A stretch of 64,000 nucleotides of DNA from Muricea muricata. Taxonomy: Eukaryota; Cnidaria; Anthozoa; Malacalcyonacea; Plexauridae. The notes beneath the pieces are model-generated. The model made no database searches and had not been told where the DNA came from. It saw only the letters and a program-made list of their open reading frames with translations. Below, one piece after another: positions 33,203 to 44,840 of this stretch (its first letter is position 1; each line of letters begins with the position of its first letter). The translations under genes and the position numbers were made by a program. Where the stretch lies: assembly GCA_963855995.1 (NCBI GenBank), contig OY979726.1, forward strand, positions 2,382,501 to 2,446,500, read 5' to 3'.

Positions 33203-34447
33203 AGGGGTACTAAAATTTATGAATTTGTTGTTTCAATTACATATGCAACGATAACTCAACATAAGTTGCCAATAAGTTCTTTCGTAGAATTCTTCAGATA
33301 TTTCATTTTAATAATACTATAGATATTTCATATTAATAATATGCCAATGTCGTGCTTGTGACATCACAGTGCATAATGTAACATCACAGACCTTGAAAGA
33401 ATAGATTCAAATCGTATTGGTTTGCTGAGAAAGTTAGACATCGTAAATGCTGTAAGAGAAGGCTGTATGGCAATAAAAACTTCACTGTGCATGTGTTGTA
33501 TGCAAGTATGATACTTGCATATTACTCAAGATGAAATATCTCAAGAAAGTAAATTAGTGAAATTCTGAAAAAGAGGATAGCAACTTAATTTACACGATTT
33601 TTACACAAACCCGTAATACGTTAGGGTGGGATTCCGTTGCATTCACACTTTTTAGAGATCATTGCACAGGCCACACACAAACCAGGTGTGGTCTAGGGCA
33701 CATGCTACATGATAGAGAATGTTTGGAAAGGTAAAAATATAATAACGTAAAAATAATGAACTCGTCGAAATTAGTTTTCTTAAAATTTCTACTGTGGCCT
33801 CCTATAATTATAAACCCTTTGAAAACCAAAAATCCATATATAAGCCAAACAATATTTCGATTATTTAATGTTTAGAATGGTGAATTTCGATTATGTAACA
33901 TTTAGAATGTCTTTGTTCAAAAATTGACTCGAGCATTCCAAAATAAACGTTCAAACTTCGTAACAATGTTTAGAATCTTACTGAGATCACCATTTGTTTT
34001 CTAGTACCTGGATTGTTTGGTGTGCTGTCTTTCTTTCAACTTCAGTCCTGTTCTGAGGGATCAGTAAATAAGTGCTTTAGTATGTTTACATACTGAATAT
34101 ACATATCGGTATAATTTTGTGGAAACACCACGTAAATTTGTCATCGCAAAGCGAAAGCTCCAGGCTTTGAATATTTAACATTTCGATTTGAAAGCTTTGC
34201 GATAAATTTAATTTATTATGCATGGTATTTCCACAAAATTATGATGGCAAACAAGTACTTTGCATATGTTATATACTAATTGTCAAAAAGGAGAAAAAGC
34301 AACAATACAAACAAGACACATGATACTGCATTGTAAAATGAGAAAACAGGGAAATTGAGTTCTGAAACTTGGTACATAACAACAGTCGTTGATTAAAAAG
34401 CGCAGGAGTATTTCGATGTGGAATTTTACAGTGAAAGTTAGCTGAAA
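33203..34447. other. Spacer without recognised gene
   Basis: AT-rich sequence with no coding signal. It contains a relative (34112-34241) of the palindromic MITE at 10668-10752. Confidence 0.5.
34112..34241. mobile_element. Palindromic MITE, GGAAACACCRCGTAAATTT type (copy 2)
   Basis: TATAATTTTGTGGAAACACC at the left and GGTATTTCCACAAAATTAT at the right. Same ends as 10668-10752 with a longer, diverged middle. Confidence 0.7.
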
Positions 34448-35979
34448 TCAGCATTCATTCTTTCTGTAGTACCTCAATTTTATTGCTTTCTTTCTTTCTT
34501 CGATTTCTTTCATGTTTTCAATTTCCAATTCCAGGTCTGTGGTTTTGATTCCAACTTTCAAAAATTCTTCTTCTAAACGTTGTTTTATTCTGCCTGATTC
34601 ATAATCTTTCATAATCTCCAGAAATTGGGAGTCGTTACAATAGAGTGAAAAATGTAGTGAACCTGCTGTGACATCCTGAACTTTGCCGATGACCTTTTCA
34701 AGAACACCAAGAACAGCAGATTTGAGCTCTGGGTAGCAGTAGATGGCACCAATGGAAACAACACCAATACCAACCGCATATTTTACTACTTCCGTGCTCG
34801 CTTTCAAATGGAATTCTATTTTATGCGGCTCAATTGCACAACCAACCTCAAGATCATGGCCTGCCATTATATTGTTGAAAATTGACCCTATAAAGCGACA
34901 CGCGATTAAAATAAGAGTCTGTATATTTCTATAAACACTATGCGTATTTTTACATTTTGTCCAAATACCTGGGTTTCAGTCACGTGATACGTTTAGAACT
35001 TGGTTGTCAATTCTAAATGGAAATATCGGATCGAGTTAAATAATAAATATTCATCATATGCATTTTTACCTTGTCATTGGTAGCACTATGCAGCTAATTC
35101 AAAAAAGGTTGTGCTATCAAACCTTAAACTCTAAGCACACAAAGGATGATGGTGGACAAATTTTAAGGTTTTAGATTTGCATATTGGAGCTATTTGTGAG
35201 TGGAATGTTTTCTTGGGGGATAGTTACCATGTCTCTAAAAAAATGGGCTCCATACATGCTTTCTAAGCTGCTTAAATTGTGTTCCCATCATGCTTTGGGT
35301 GCTTAGAGTTTAAGGTTTGAAAGGACAACCTATATTGAATTAGCTATATACAATTTAACGAAATTTGCTCGCTTTGACAAGGCACAAAGCGGCAATATGT
35401 GTAAAGTTAACCACCAAGATTATCCTATGTAAAATTATTGAGTGAAACCCTCTTATATTCATTAATTAACTACTTTAACTTTATGTAGCATTATTCGAGC
35501 GCTTATTAAGGACATTGAGTTTTAAGTAAAGATGAAATTGCGACACGTGCAAAAGTACAACAATCTTTGTGTAAATAATAAAAGGTGTCTTGATATAAAA
35601 TATGAGTAGTTATGCACAGTCTGAGACAGCTGTAGCATAAAATATTAATGGCATCGTCGTTACGGCACTGTGGATAAAACGTAAGGATTTGCTTACCGTA
35701 AGTTCTGAAATGTTTTATCAGCGGTATGAAATTACAATATCAAAGATTACTCCCCACCACTGCGAAGCGTTGCTGCTTCAACGAAATCAATTGCTTTTCC
35801 ACGTCTTTGTTATTACTGCCGCAGCAAGCGAGCAAGGCAGCAATCCTAGTCGTTATGTTGTCATGTGAGCTGAAATCTCCATGGATTCGCCAACCACAAT
35901 GCACTGCTTTCGGGCTTGCTGGCTCGACCATGACTGTCGTCCCTTTTTCCAATTCCCATGTATATGTATTTCCACACAT
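34448..35979 (-). CDS. Uncharacterised protein with hydrophobic helix and charged coiled tail
   Basis: The downstream frame (34448-34867, ATG at 34867) encodes 139 residues: an amphipathic N-part (EPHKIEFHLKASTEVVKY), a hydrophobic stretch (AVGIGVVSIGAIYCYP), then a long charged helix (IKQRLEEEFLKVG..LEIENMKEIEERKKAIK) ending KNEC. A separate frame at 35751-35979 begins MCGNTYTWELEKGTTV and can splice on: donor GA^GTAATC at 35750 and acceptor TTTATAG at 34888 join in phase, giving about 222 residues. The donor is weak, so whether this is one gene or two is open. I recognise no family. It is not related by eye to either repeated family, although it sits inside their array. Confidence 0.5.
35091..35348. 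mobile_element. Palindromic MITE
   Basis: TAGCTAATTCAA...AGGTTGTSCT and CAAACCTTAAACTCTAAGCAC at the left pair with the same words at the right. It lies in the putative intron of the 34.4-36.0 kb gene. Confidence 0.75.
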
Positions 35980-35999
35980 ATCTAAGCCCTCAAGCTACC

Positions 36000-36767
36000 G
36001 CGCTTTTATTATTCACATACATTAACGGTCGCTAACAATATAAACTTCATCGTAAACCAAATTTTTGATTACTAAAATTACATGTAAACATTGAAATGCA
36101 AGGCATGAATATAATATACTTTGATGATAAACACTTGCTTAATTCATGTGACAGATTCATGTTACACTTGATTCATGTTACGAAAATTTGTGAACGTACA
36201 CTATTAACGCATCGGTTGATTCATGCTTTCATAGTTGCTTTTATAATTATAAAACGTCGAAGTAATACTATATACAAATCCATAAGCTCTTCATACTCAT
36301 ATGTCAGTATGAAATACAGTATGTACATGTATGAGTATGACAATGGAAAGAGAACATACTGTAATATTTATTTATGTTTTGTGAACTTCTCTTTATCAAA
36401 ACCCGAACAAAACTGCGAGTTTGGACATTTTTACGTATATCTTGTTCCGTATGTTTGACAAATAGTATAAGTCATGATGCTAAAACCGTTGATTTATACA
36501 AGATTTCGGCTCCCTTCGCCGAAGCACAGCTCTTCGTCCTGTCGCAACTCGTATAATATTCCCCGATAATCACCTCGCCTTCGGCGAATAATTGTTAACT
36601 ATTCCGCCATACAGACACAACCAATTAATCTTGGCAACACAATATAGTACAGCACATAGAACAGTATAATTATAGTATAATTATTATATTGTAGTATAAT
36701 TATATAGTATATAGGTAATGTGACTAATTTCTAAAATGTACCAAACCTCTGTCGGTCGACCAGTTCA
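36000..36767. other. Spacer
   Basis: No gene seen. Contains a short TATAATTATTATATTG low-complexity run near 36665-36710. Confidence 0.5.
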
Positions 36768-37217
36768 CTAACAAAGACTACAGGAATTACGTTCCTCCAT
36801 CTCTCTTAGAAAGTAATTCATAGGTTGTCCAGTTCTAATGTGACCTTCGTAAGCTTCCAGCCAGATTCGTCCTTTCATGACGACTTCGTACAGTGAGGAA
36901 CGGTCTGTCCACTGACTGTTGTGGTAGTGACAAATTCTCAAATATCCATCGCGTCTCGATAAGGTGTGATTGGCATAACTACCACCCCAGTTAGGCATCG
37001 GTTTTGGTGAACTGACCACGACCATATCTGGTATTGAGTTAGGGAAATTTCCAATGTAGACTCGCAAAGTGTATTCATTGTCGTTGTTTGTCTTCAGCGT
37101 CACTTCGACCTTTGTATTGCCTGTAGGATCAATCCATTTCACACAGCCAGGAAAGTAATGCTCCAGTATGCTTTTCTCTGCTGCTAATCTGGCTCTTTGA
37201 GCTGCAGTCCAAGGCAT
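36768..37217 (-). CDS. E2-like (UBC-fold) family protein, intact, CSLC end
   Basis: 149 residues, single exon; the reference member for the family. Layout: an N-terminal helix (TAAQRARLAAEKSILEHYF); strands C-V-K-W-I-D-P-T-G-N-T-K-V-E-V-T and Y-T-L-R-V-Y-I; F-P-N-S-I-P-D-M-V-V-V-S-S-P, resembling the UBC YP..P.v...SP turn; then N-H-T-L at 83-86, and D-G-Y-L-R-I-C-H-Y-H-N-S-Q-W with Cys96 and Trp103. It closes with SLYEVVMKGRIWLEAYEGH and R-T-G-Q-P. This order (His, G-x-x-x-I-C, Q-W-T/S, S-L-x-x-V) parallels the E2 active-site region, but the HPN tripeptide is HTL. The W-L-x-x-Y-E-x-x-x-x-T-G ending resembles bacterial-type E2s. The CSLC end is a CaaX-like prenylation signal, suggesting membrane tethering. 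The E2 fold is inferred by pattern only. Confidence 0.8.
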   Translation of the reverse strand: MPWTAAQRARLAAEKSILEHYFPGCVKWIDPTGNTKVEVTLKTNNDNEYTLRVYIGNFPNSIPDMVVVSSPKPMPNWGGSYANHTLSRRDGYLRICHYHNSQWTDRSSLYEVVMKGRIWLEAYEGHIRTGQPMNYFLREMEERNSCSLC

Positions 37218-39431
37218 GCTTTGTTATTTATAATTCTTCTTTCGCCTCTTTTTTAATGTTGAGGTTTCGCCGATTTGTTGTTTGCGCCTTGGTTTACTCA
37301 AAACTGAAATTTAAAGCGACCACAACCGTTGCGTTCCGGAAATGGAATTCTTCGAACATCAGTTCAGGGAATCATAACCTAATCATTCTCGCTTTCTATG
37401 AACCTTGTTTCCATTTAGTCAATCGCCGTAACTATTGTGAACTTATCAATAAAAGGACTTTTAGTCGTGTCATAAAATCTGTAAATCAACACAGATCCAC
37501 ACATGAATACGACGAAGAAAAGAAAATATACATCTAGAATTAAATACTCACTTTGCCACGACAGTTTTTAGCGGATCTTTTGTCGCTGTTCAGTGCGAAA
37601 CACATCGGGATTGTGGATGAGAATTAGGCTTGAAATAAAGAAAAACATCTAATTTTGCCGCGAACGCAAAAACTGAATACTTAAATAGAAATCTATAGGG
37701 TAAAACGGCGCAAAGTTATGGAACGAGTCCTCAGCCCTCATTAAGATTTCAAGGAAGAAAGCTCTATTTCCTCTTTTGAGAATATATGATTATCGGTTTT
37801 GCACTTGACTGCACCAAATAATATGTTATGCCTTATTCCTCTTTCTATAAATTATTCCTCTTGTACTTTACTTTTATAACTATCTTGTTGTATGGTTTTA
37901 TCTGATGTTAAGGCGATGTTATTTAAAATACAGAACTAACAAATCGCGAGTCTGGTTGACATTCTGTTTTATAGTTGCCTACCCTTTATAAACAATCGTC
38001 TTTAAGAGCTGAATTACAACAGAAGTGCTGTGAATTTTTTGGCATATGACCATAGTTTCTTCCGACTACTGTGTACATAAATCATAACATCAGCGTAAGT
38101 CAGAATTGCATTGCAATTGCAAGTTCCAAGGAAATTTGCATTGTGTAACAGCGCCTTTTATATACGTCGATGTTTCAAGTAAACTGGAACGATAAGTCAG
38201 GGGGGAAAATTGAAGCTAATTTGATTCAGTTTTTCTGAGTTTTGAGTTGAAATACTAAACGTCACAAAATGGGTCGTATATCAAATGAAAGCTATTAAAG
38301 ATTTGTATTTGGTGTAAAAATTTTGAGGCTTTAGGTTAAAGAAAAACACCTTAAACTTTGAAGGGAAATTTGCTGTATTTTCACAAAATTGCCGTTGTTT
38401 TCGTATTTTTTAAGGCATTTCTTTTTTTGTATAAAGTCTTGAATTTCTTATATTAAATGTAACTTTTTAATAGCTTCAATTTGATATACGGTCTGATCTT
38501 TGGCGTTAAGTATTGCGCCTCAAAACTCAAAAAAACTAACATGGCTTCAGCCATTAACTGAACTTTTGTATTGAGTCAGCGTTCCAGTTGTATTACAGTT
38601 CACTGCGATGTTTATGTCGCGCGCTTCATTGCCATTGGATTTCTTTGTTTTGTCCTGTCACCGGCTTCGGCTGCTTACTTCTAGCGACAGCGGACTTGAT
38701 ATTTTAAGTGCCTTCCAACAAGCAAAAGCATTTGCTTATAATTAAAGTTCAAAACAAATATATTGCACGCATATTTCACAGTTTTTTTTAGATTTCACCT
38801 TTCACCTTCGAAACTATAGCTATATCAGGCTATACTTGCAATTATGATGACGCTTTTCCGCGAATATAAAATTCTTGGTATAATACTATCTCGACCATTG
38901 ATAAACACGGATTCACCTCACGAAGTATCGTGCAGAAATTTATATATATTCAGTTCTATTTACAAATATTAGTTATATATTGGTGGTTTGCAAAGTATGG
39001 GGAGACCATATGTGTCTATCATTCAAATTTTGCGCATAGGCTAGCAGTTCAACAAAAAGTAAAGACACAAGCTAATAAAAGTTCATAGATACATAACTGA
39101 CAAAAGAATATAGGATCTTAACTACCTTATAAAACAATACGAGCGGTATAATTTGACGTTTTATACCAACTTCCAGACGAAAGGCCTACACTCAAAACGT
39201 TCTCGATTATTAAATACTGCTTGTATTGTTTTTGTTTAAGTAACGAAATAGTCATGGTTTAAAAGGCTTCCGACAATGGCAACGTTACTGTCGTTAGGTC
39301 GTGATGAATAGATGACACGTAGTATAACTTCATCACTTTGTGACGGCTTATAGACCCCGCATACTATGCCAATTTAATCAACTAACGTCTGTCAATCCAT
39401 AAGTCCCATTTAAAATCTGCTAATTTAAAAA
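37218..39431. other. Spacer
   Basis: No recognised exon over 2.2 kb. Contains one palindromic element (38178-38592). Confidence 0.5.
38178..38592. mobile_element. Palindromic repeat element
   Basis: AAACTGGAACG near the left end and CGTTCCAGTT at the right. Inner pairing includes TTTGATATACG/CGTATATCAAA and GAGTTTTGAG/CTCAAAACTC words. Confidence 0.6.
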
Positions 39432-39704
39432 TCAATTCAATGAGGTCACATAATCGCCAGATGAACACGAACGTCGAACGATAAAGAAACCAGCAGCGGC
39501 CATAGGAATCGCGAGAGCAGAGTCAACATTTGTGTGCTTCACGAGAAGTTTTCCGGTCTGTGGGTCGAACGCCAATTCCTGCTTGCTAGACTCGGTTTCC
39601 CACTTTCCCGTGCGTGGATTAAATGCTTTAGAGAGAGTACCATCATTCCGAGTCAAATGAAGTGCTTGGTGCACAACCTTTTCACTATCAGTCGAACGAT
39701 TCAT
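39432..39704 (-). CDS. GKWE-family small protein (member a)
   Basis: 90 residues, single exon, ATG at 39704. Family core: V-V-H-Q-A-L near the start, F-N-P-R-T-G-K-W-E at about 29-37, L-A-F-D-P-Q-T-G-K-L-L-V, then A-L-A-I-P-M-A-A-A-G-F-F, after which the sequence diverges (IVRRSCSSGDYVTSLN). No signal peptide or membrane segment. It reads as an alternating beta-rich small domain. Function unknown. Five near-complete members (39.4, 44.8, 47.1, 54.6 and 59.9 kb) are interleaved with E2-like genes. About 65 bp upstream of the ATG, AAAACCGAAAG (39769-39780, complement) is one base off a GAAANNGAAA site. Confidence 0.75.
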   Translation of the reverse strand: MNRSTDSEKVVHQALHLTRNDGTLSKAFNPRTGKWETESSKQELAFDPQTGKLLVKHTNVDSALAIPMAAAGFFIVRRSCSSGDYVTSLN

Positions 39705-41252
39705 TTTACGTGTGTCTATTTGAATCGTGTATGTAAAATACTGAATACTGAGTGTTGGTTTACTTATACTTTCGGTTTTGAAGAATTTCCTGTTCGTGTT
39801 TCCACGACTTAAATTTCTCGGTGATCATTAATATTCCATCACTTTGGGCATGGTAAATTGGTAACCGTCCCTCCCCTCTCAGTTCTTTTTTACACAGATC
39901 GTTAGTTTAAAAACACTGTTCTGAAATGAATGCATACATCGAAACAACTAAACCGCCGAATGTTTAAGTTTATACCTTCGTTGTTTCTCAATTCATCACG
40001 ATTACATAGTTATTTCAATATTTGACCTAAATGGCCAATACGACTTCCTATCGATTTCATTTGTTTAAATTAATGCTACTGCTTAATATTGTGCTGTTTC
40101 TGGAAAACGCTTTAACTATAGTATGTTGAATGGCAGGATTTGAAGCAAGACAATTGTTCCTATCCCTGACTTCCGTTCCCGGAGTTCTATCCTCGGAAGT
40201 CCATCCACGAGTTCCATTCCTTGGTTGGTTGACATCACTGGTTAACGAAGTCCGTGAGTTCAACATAGTTTTACCCGCTTTTGTGTACAATATTTAAGAA
40301 ATGTTTAATAGGACACAAGATTCGAGCTTTTGAAAAAACAAGACAATTTCTTGTCTTGTTTTAAATCTTGAATCTTGAGTTTACCAGATGTTTTTCTTCG
40401 GAGTATGTTTTTTCTTATATTTTATAAAATTGTCTGCTGGTAGTAGTTTTTTTAATAGGACACCAAGCTGACAATCCTCATGTAATAACATTTTACATTT
40501 TCTCTACAGTTTAAACTCGAAAGATTTTTTCACAGTCGTTGTCAACATGCCAATTAGCTGTTTCATTTCTTTCTGCCAAAACAGAGAGCTAGCTTGACTA
40601 TCTGCTGATCTGCCTGGGAGCAAAAGGCCTAGAGCGAGCAGGTTCGGAGTATCGACCTGTAATTTGTGATCTTCATCAGTTTTAATAATGTACAAGAGAA
40701 TTCGCGGGGCCCGGGGCAAAATTATATCTGGGCCGATAAGACGTCATTATTTTTAAACGACAGGACTAAAAACAGGTGGACAGTTTTCCAAAGAGTTAAG
40801 AATACCTCTAAACGTGGCCCTTAATGCCGTACACTCCCCCGATTCTCAAATTGGGGGCCTCGGGGAAGTTCCCCCCTACCCCCTCCCTCTCGGCGGCCCT
40901 GTTTCATACCACCTGTCTGTGAGACGTGGAACAATGATACTATGCAATGTGTAGCAATTTGTATGTACAGTGGCTGTTACAACATTTCAAAGTTCCAGTT
41001 CCCTCGAACCACAAACCTTCTCTAATCTTAACCCTAATTACCCTCTCGGCGAGGGAACCATGTATGGTATGTGTCACACCACCTATGAAGTAGAACAATG
41101 ATACTTCCGACTGACTTGCACATCCGGAATAACGCAAATTTTACCATCACATACTAATTGTGATACATAATTATATCTTTAAATACTTTGACACAAACTG
41201 CCTGCTTTTATGGGCAGTTTTAGCGATTGTAAACTAACCAAAAAATTAAATC
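39705..41252. other. Spacer with dispersed repeats
   Basis: No gene seen. 40944-41140 (GCAATGTGTAGCAATTTGTA...CCCTCTCGGCG) is repeated at 49590-49700, and 41090-41250 resembles the 5' flank of the E2-like copies at 28148 and 43866. A short perfect hairpin of AAGACAAGAAATTGTC type lies near 40340. Confidence 0.55.
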
Positions 41253-41320
41253 ATGCCTTGGACTCCAGCTCAAAAAGAAAAATTAGCAACAGAGAAGAAT
41301 CTACTAAATCACTTATACTT
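41253..41320 (+). pseudogene. E2-like family, 5' stub
   Basis: MPWTPAQKEKLATEKNLLNH followed by loss of similarity. It directly precedes the promoter-like segment of the next copy (41490), so it marks a tandem duplication junction. Confidence 0.75.
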
Positions 41321-41436
41321 ACTAATTGATAAGTTTTAAGCATGAATGATTAATTCCCTTCCCAGAGCACAAATTCAAAGCATTCAGTCCGCGTTCTAAG
41401 AAAACGTAAGCACAAACAACAAACCGGCAATACCGC

Positions 41437-41447
41437 GAAATCGAAAC
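41437..41447 (+). promoter_or_regulatory. IRF/ISRE-like site GAAATCGAAAC
   Basis: Perfect GAAANNGAAAC core 43 bp upstream of the E2-like ATG at 41490, followed by another GAAAG half-site at 41453. Matches the established IRF-element consensus; function in this organism is inference. Confidence 0.45.
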
Positions 41448-41489
41448 AAAATCGAAAGAAGAGCAATTTGTCCAGTAAAATAACAAATC

Positions 41490-41918
41490 ATGCCTTGGAC
41501 TCAAGCTCAGAGAGAAAGATTAGCAACAGAGAAAAAAGTACTGGATCATTACTTCCCTGACTGTGTGAAATGGATTGATCCTGCAGGAGATGCGAAGGTC
41601 GAAGTGACGTTGATGACAAACAACGACAATAAATACACTTTGCGAGTCTACATTGGAAATCAGTTTCCAAACGCAATACCAGATATGGTCGTAATCAGTT
41701 CACCAAATCCGATGCCCAACTGAGGTGACAGTGTTGTCAGTTATACACTGTCCAGTCGCGACGGGTATTTGAGAATTTGCCACTGCCATCCAAGTGAATG
41801 GACAGATAGCTCCTCGTTGTATCAAGTCCTGATGAAAGGAAGAATCTGGCTGGAAGCTTATGAAGGTCATGTCAGAACTGGACAACCTTTGAACTACTTC
41901 TTGAGAGAGATGAAATAA
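41490..41918 (+). pseudogene. E2-like family member with a single nonsense codon
   Basis: Starts MPWTQAQRERLATEKKVLD and runs to SSPNPMPN, where the conserved Trp codon is TGA (41721-41723). The same frame then continues uninterrupted through D-G-Y-L-R-I-C-H-C-H-P-S-E-W-T-D, WLEAYEGHVRTGQP and L-R-E-M-K to TAA at 41916. No CaaX box. Apart from the TGA the frame is intact, so the lesion looks recent. Confidence 0.8.
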
Positions 41919-43004
41919 AATTCTGGTTTACTTTAAAGCACTTTCGATATAAACTCCTAGCAGACTTTAAAGCTTTCTCACTTCCGATTAAGACAATATT
42001 TATGGTCCAAGACAGAGCTTGTATTCCGAGCCAAAAATAGGGACAGTATGATCTTATGGTTCATATATAAAAGTTTTCGAACCACGAAATTAGGGGTTTA
42101 TATATATTATTTTGACGTAACGTTTACTGATACACATATAACATTGCCATAGAGGCAGATATATAATACTGTAGTAAAAACCAATAGAGAATGTCACTGT
42201 TACAAACCGTTATTTAAATAGAGATTACTGCATGGTTGGCGAGTGCGTACGATTTTTATGCACGGGTTGAGAAAGAAAAATGTCGAAACAAAATATTAAA
42301 GTCTCAAAACAGATTCGTACCATTTATTTCTTCGTTATTTGGCCTAAATAGTGAGTCAAGGCTGTTCTTCTTTCCGTTTCATGTTTTTTATTCGAAAAAC
42401 TCTCCTTCTTTTTGACATAGAAGCCAGATAATCCTTTCGCGCCTTCCCGAACACGACGGCCATGCTGTGAGCAAAATTACAATACGATTTTCCCCCCCTG
42501 TGAGCAAAATCGTACGGCCAATGAAAACGCTTATTCGCTTCTCCGCAGTGAAAATACGATTGTTACTTCACCCGTTTACCTCGCGTAAATCTCTATTTGT
42601 ATGGGAATGCATGAACACTTATATATCGAGGAATATTTTTTAGTTTGTGTACTGGGTGCATATGCTAGATATTAATTATTTTTCCGCAAATCGCTTTACC
42701 TTGAATGTTGTATGAGGGCAAAGCTGGTAATTGCCTATATTGTGCTGGGAAAAGGGAGATTCTATGCAATGGGCCTGGGATTCATTGGCCAAAAAATAAA
42801 AATGGGAATGGGATTAAGATTTAAGCAAGTCAACAAGTGGGACTGTAGGATTTGTGCATTTGGACAATGGGATTTAGTCAAAATTTGGGCTGGGAAATAG
42901 AAGTAGATTCTCCCCTCTACAGGACCCTGTTGTATTATAGAATTTGAGACAAGATGCTTGTTTCGTCCCCGGTGTTGCGTCCCTTGGTTTGATGACATAC
43001 TCTG
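41919..43004. other. Spacer
   Basis: No gene signal. A 62-codon plus-strand frame at 42712-42900 is composed of repetitive GGGA/TGGG words and looks like chance. Confidence 0.5.
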
Positions 43005-43184
43005 CAGTGGCGTAATTAAGAAGGCGGGGTGAAGGGGGGCGACTGCCCCCCCCCCAATTGTGTTCAAGACCATTCCAAAAGTCTAAATCCGTGTAGAAGT
43101 TGGGGGGGGGGGCGGACCCCCTTGAATGCCTTCACCGCTCGCTACTTGCCCCCCCCCAAAACAATGACCCTGGCTACGCCACTT
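43005..43184. mobile_element. hAT-type MITE with 8-bp target duplication
   Basis: CAGTGGCGTA at the left and TACGCCACTT at the right, flanked on both sides by ATACTCTG (42997-43004 and 43185-43192). The interior is rich in G/C runs. CAGTGGCG ends and an 8-bp duplication are typical of hAT elements. Confidence 0.85.
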
Positions 43185-43865
43185 ATACTCTGGGAGTTCA
43201 ATATATAGTTTTGTCCGCCTGGTAGGAAACCTATTTTAAGGTGCTTTTTTCATTAATGCTTTTGACGTTTTGTACACAAACATATTCATTAGGAAGCGAT
43301 GTTAGGTCATCAAACTGACTGTCCGCAAATGTTTAATAACATTTTTCAATTTTGCTACAGTTTTGTAAACTTGAAAGCTTTCCTCTCGGCTGTCCTCGTG
43401 CATAGTTATATATATCCATTTCTTGCCAAAATTACACAGAGCTTGCTTCTTGCTGCGCGCGAGCAAAAAAAAACTAGCAAGAGAATAACACTTATTCCGA
43501 ATTGAACTTTTCCGCTGTTTTCAAACTCTCTCCTCCGCAGAGGTTTTGGGAATTTCTTTGATGATTCCGTAAACAACGAAAGGTCAAAGATCGCGACTTC
43601 CCGAGTCTGGAGTAGGCCTCTGATTGGTCAATTGACAATGGTTTGGAAAGGAATTTGTTCCTCGATTCAGAACTCGAAACTTCGGACTGACTTGCTCTTT
43701 ATTGGAATTTTACTTTCAGTTTGTCTTCATATTGAATTCGCAGAGGATATATCCGGTACACACCTATATGTTTCGTGATACTTTTTCATGATACTTTAAT
43801 AAAAACTGCCTGCTTTTTTGGCGTCTTTTTGCGATTGTAAACAAACCAAAATCAGAATCAAATCA

Positions 43866-44299
43866 TGCCTTGGACTCGAGCTCAACGAGAAAGATTAGCA
43901 GCAGAGAAAAGCGTACTGGAGCATTGCTTCCCTGGCTGTGTGAAATGGATTGATCCTACAGGCGATACAAAAGTCGAAGTGAAATTGAAAACAAACAACG
44001 ACAATAAATACACTGTACGAATTTAGATCGAAAATTTTCCCAACGCAATACCAGATATGCTTGTGATCAGTTCACCAAAACCGATGCCTAACTGGGATGG
44101 TAGTTATGATAATCACACCTTGACAAAACGTGCTGGATATCTGAGAATCTGTCGCTATCACAGCAGTCAGTGGACCGATCGCTCGTCGTTGTACGAGGTC
44201 GTGATAAAAGGACGAGTGTGGCTTGAGGCTTATGAAGGTCACATCAGAACTGGACGACCTATGAATCACTTTCTGAGAGAGATGGAATCAAAGACATAA
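43866..44299 (+). pseudogene. E2-like family member with a single nonsense codon (second site)
   Basis: MPWTRAQRERLAAEKSVLEH continues to K-Y-T-V-R-I, where a conserved Tyr codon is TAG (44024-44026). Then IENFPNAIPDMLVISSPKPM, N-H-T-L-T-K-R-A-G-Y-L-R-I-C-R-Y-H-S-S-Q-W and WLEAYEGHIRTGRP to R-E-M-E-S-K-T and stop. The DG before the Cys motif is AG and the His after the Cys is Arg, unlike other copies. No CaaX box. Confidence 0.8.
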
Positions 44300-44840
44300 T
44301 TGCTTTCCTGACAAACAAATTAAAACATAGTGTACAACTTTCGAAAATGAAAAATAAAAAATTCCCAATTTGGACATCTTCTATGTATTGTAAGAAATAT
44401 TGGTAAAATTGTATTGGAAAATTGTAGCATAACCATATGACACTAACATATTAGATTATGTATTAGATAATGTTTAGATAATTGTTTCATTATGTCTATA
44501 TCTACAAAGAATTCTGCAGCATGAACGTATTGGTAAAATTCCACAGCTAATAACAGCGCATTGTGATACAGAAGTAGAGTGAAGTTGTTAACAAGTACCC
44601 ATATTATAGTAAAATACTTGCATCTGAAAAGTTCCATCAATGCCGCAAAGTCTGATCAGTACAAATATGATACCGTGAGCGACAAACACATATAAAAAAA
44701 CGAGATATACTGTACATATTAGATCGAGTTTCATGTTGTTGACAAAATTAATTCGACACAGGAAAACCTGGTTAGAAATATTCATCTGCCGTCATGTCTG
44801 GTCCAATAACAACACCCCTTGACTTTCCCAAATGGCCGTA

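Noticed and set aside
41721..41723. TGA as selenocysteine
   Set aside because: It replaces a conserved Trp that other copies encode as TGG; no reason to expect Sec and no SECIS seen.
42712..42900. 62-codon plus-strand frame
   Set aside because: Built from repeated GGGA/TGGG words; no similarity to neighbours.
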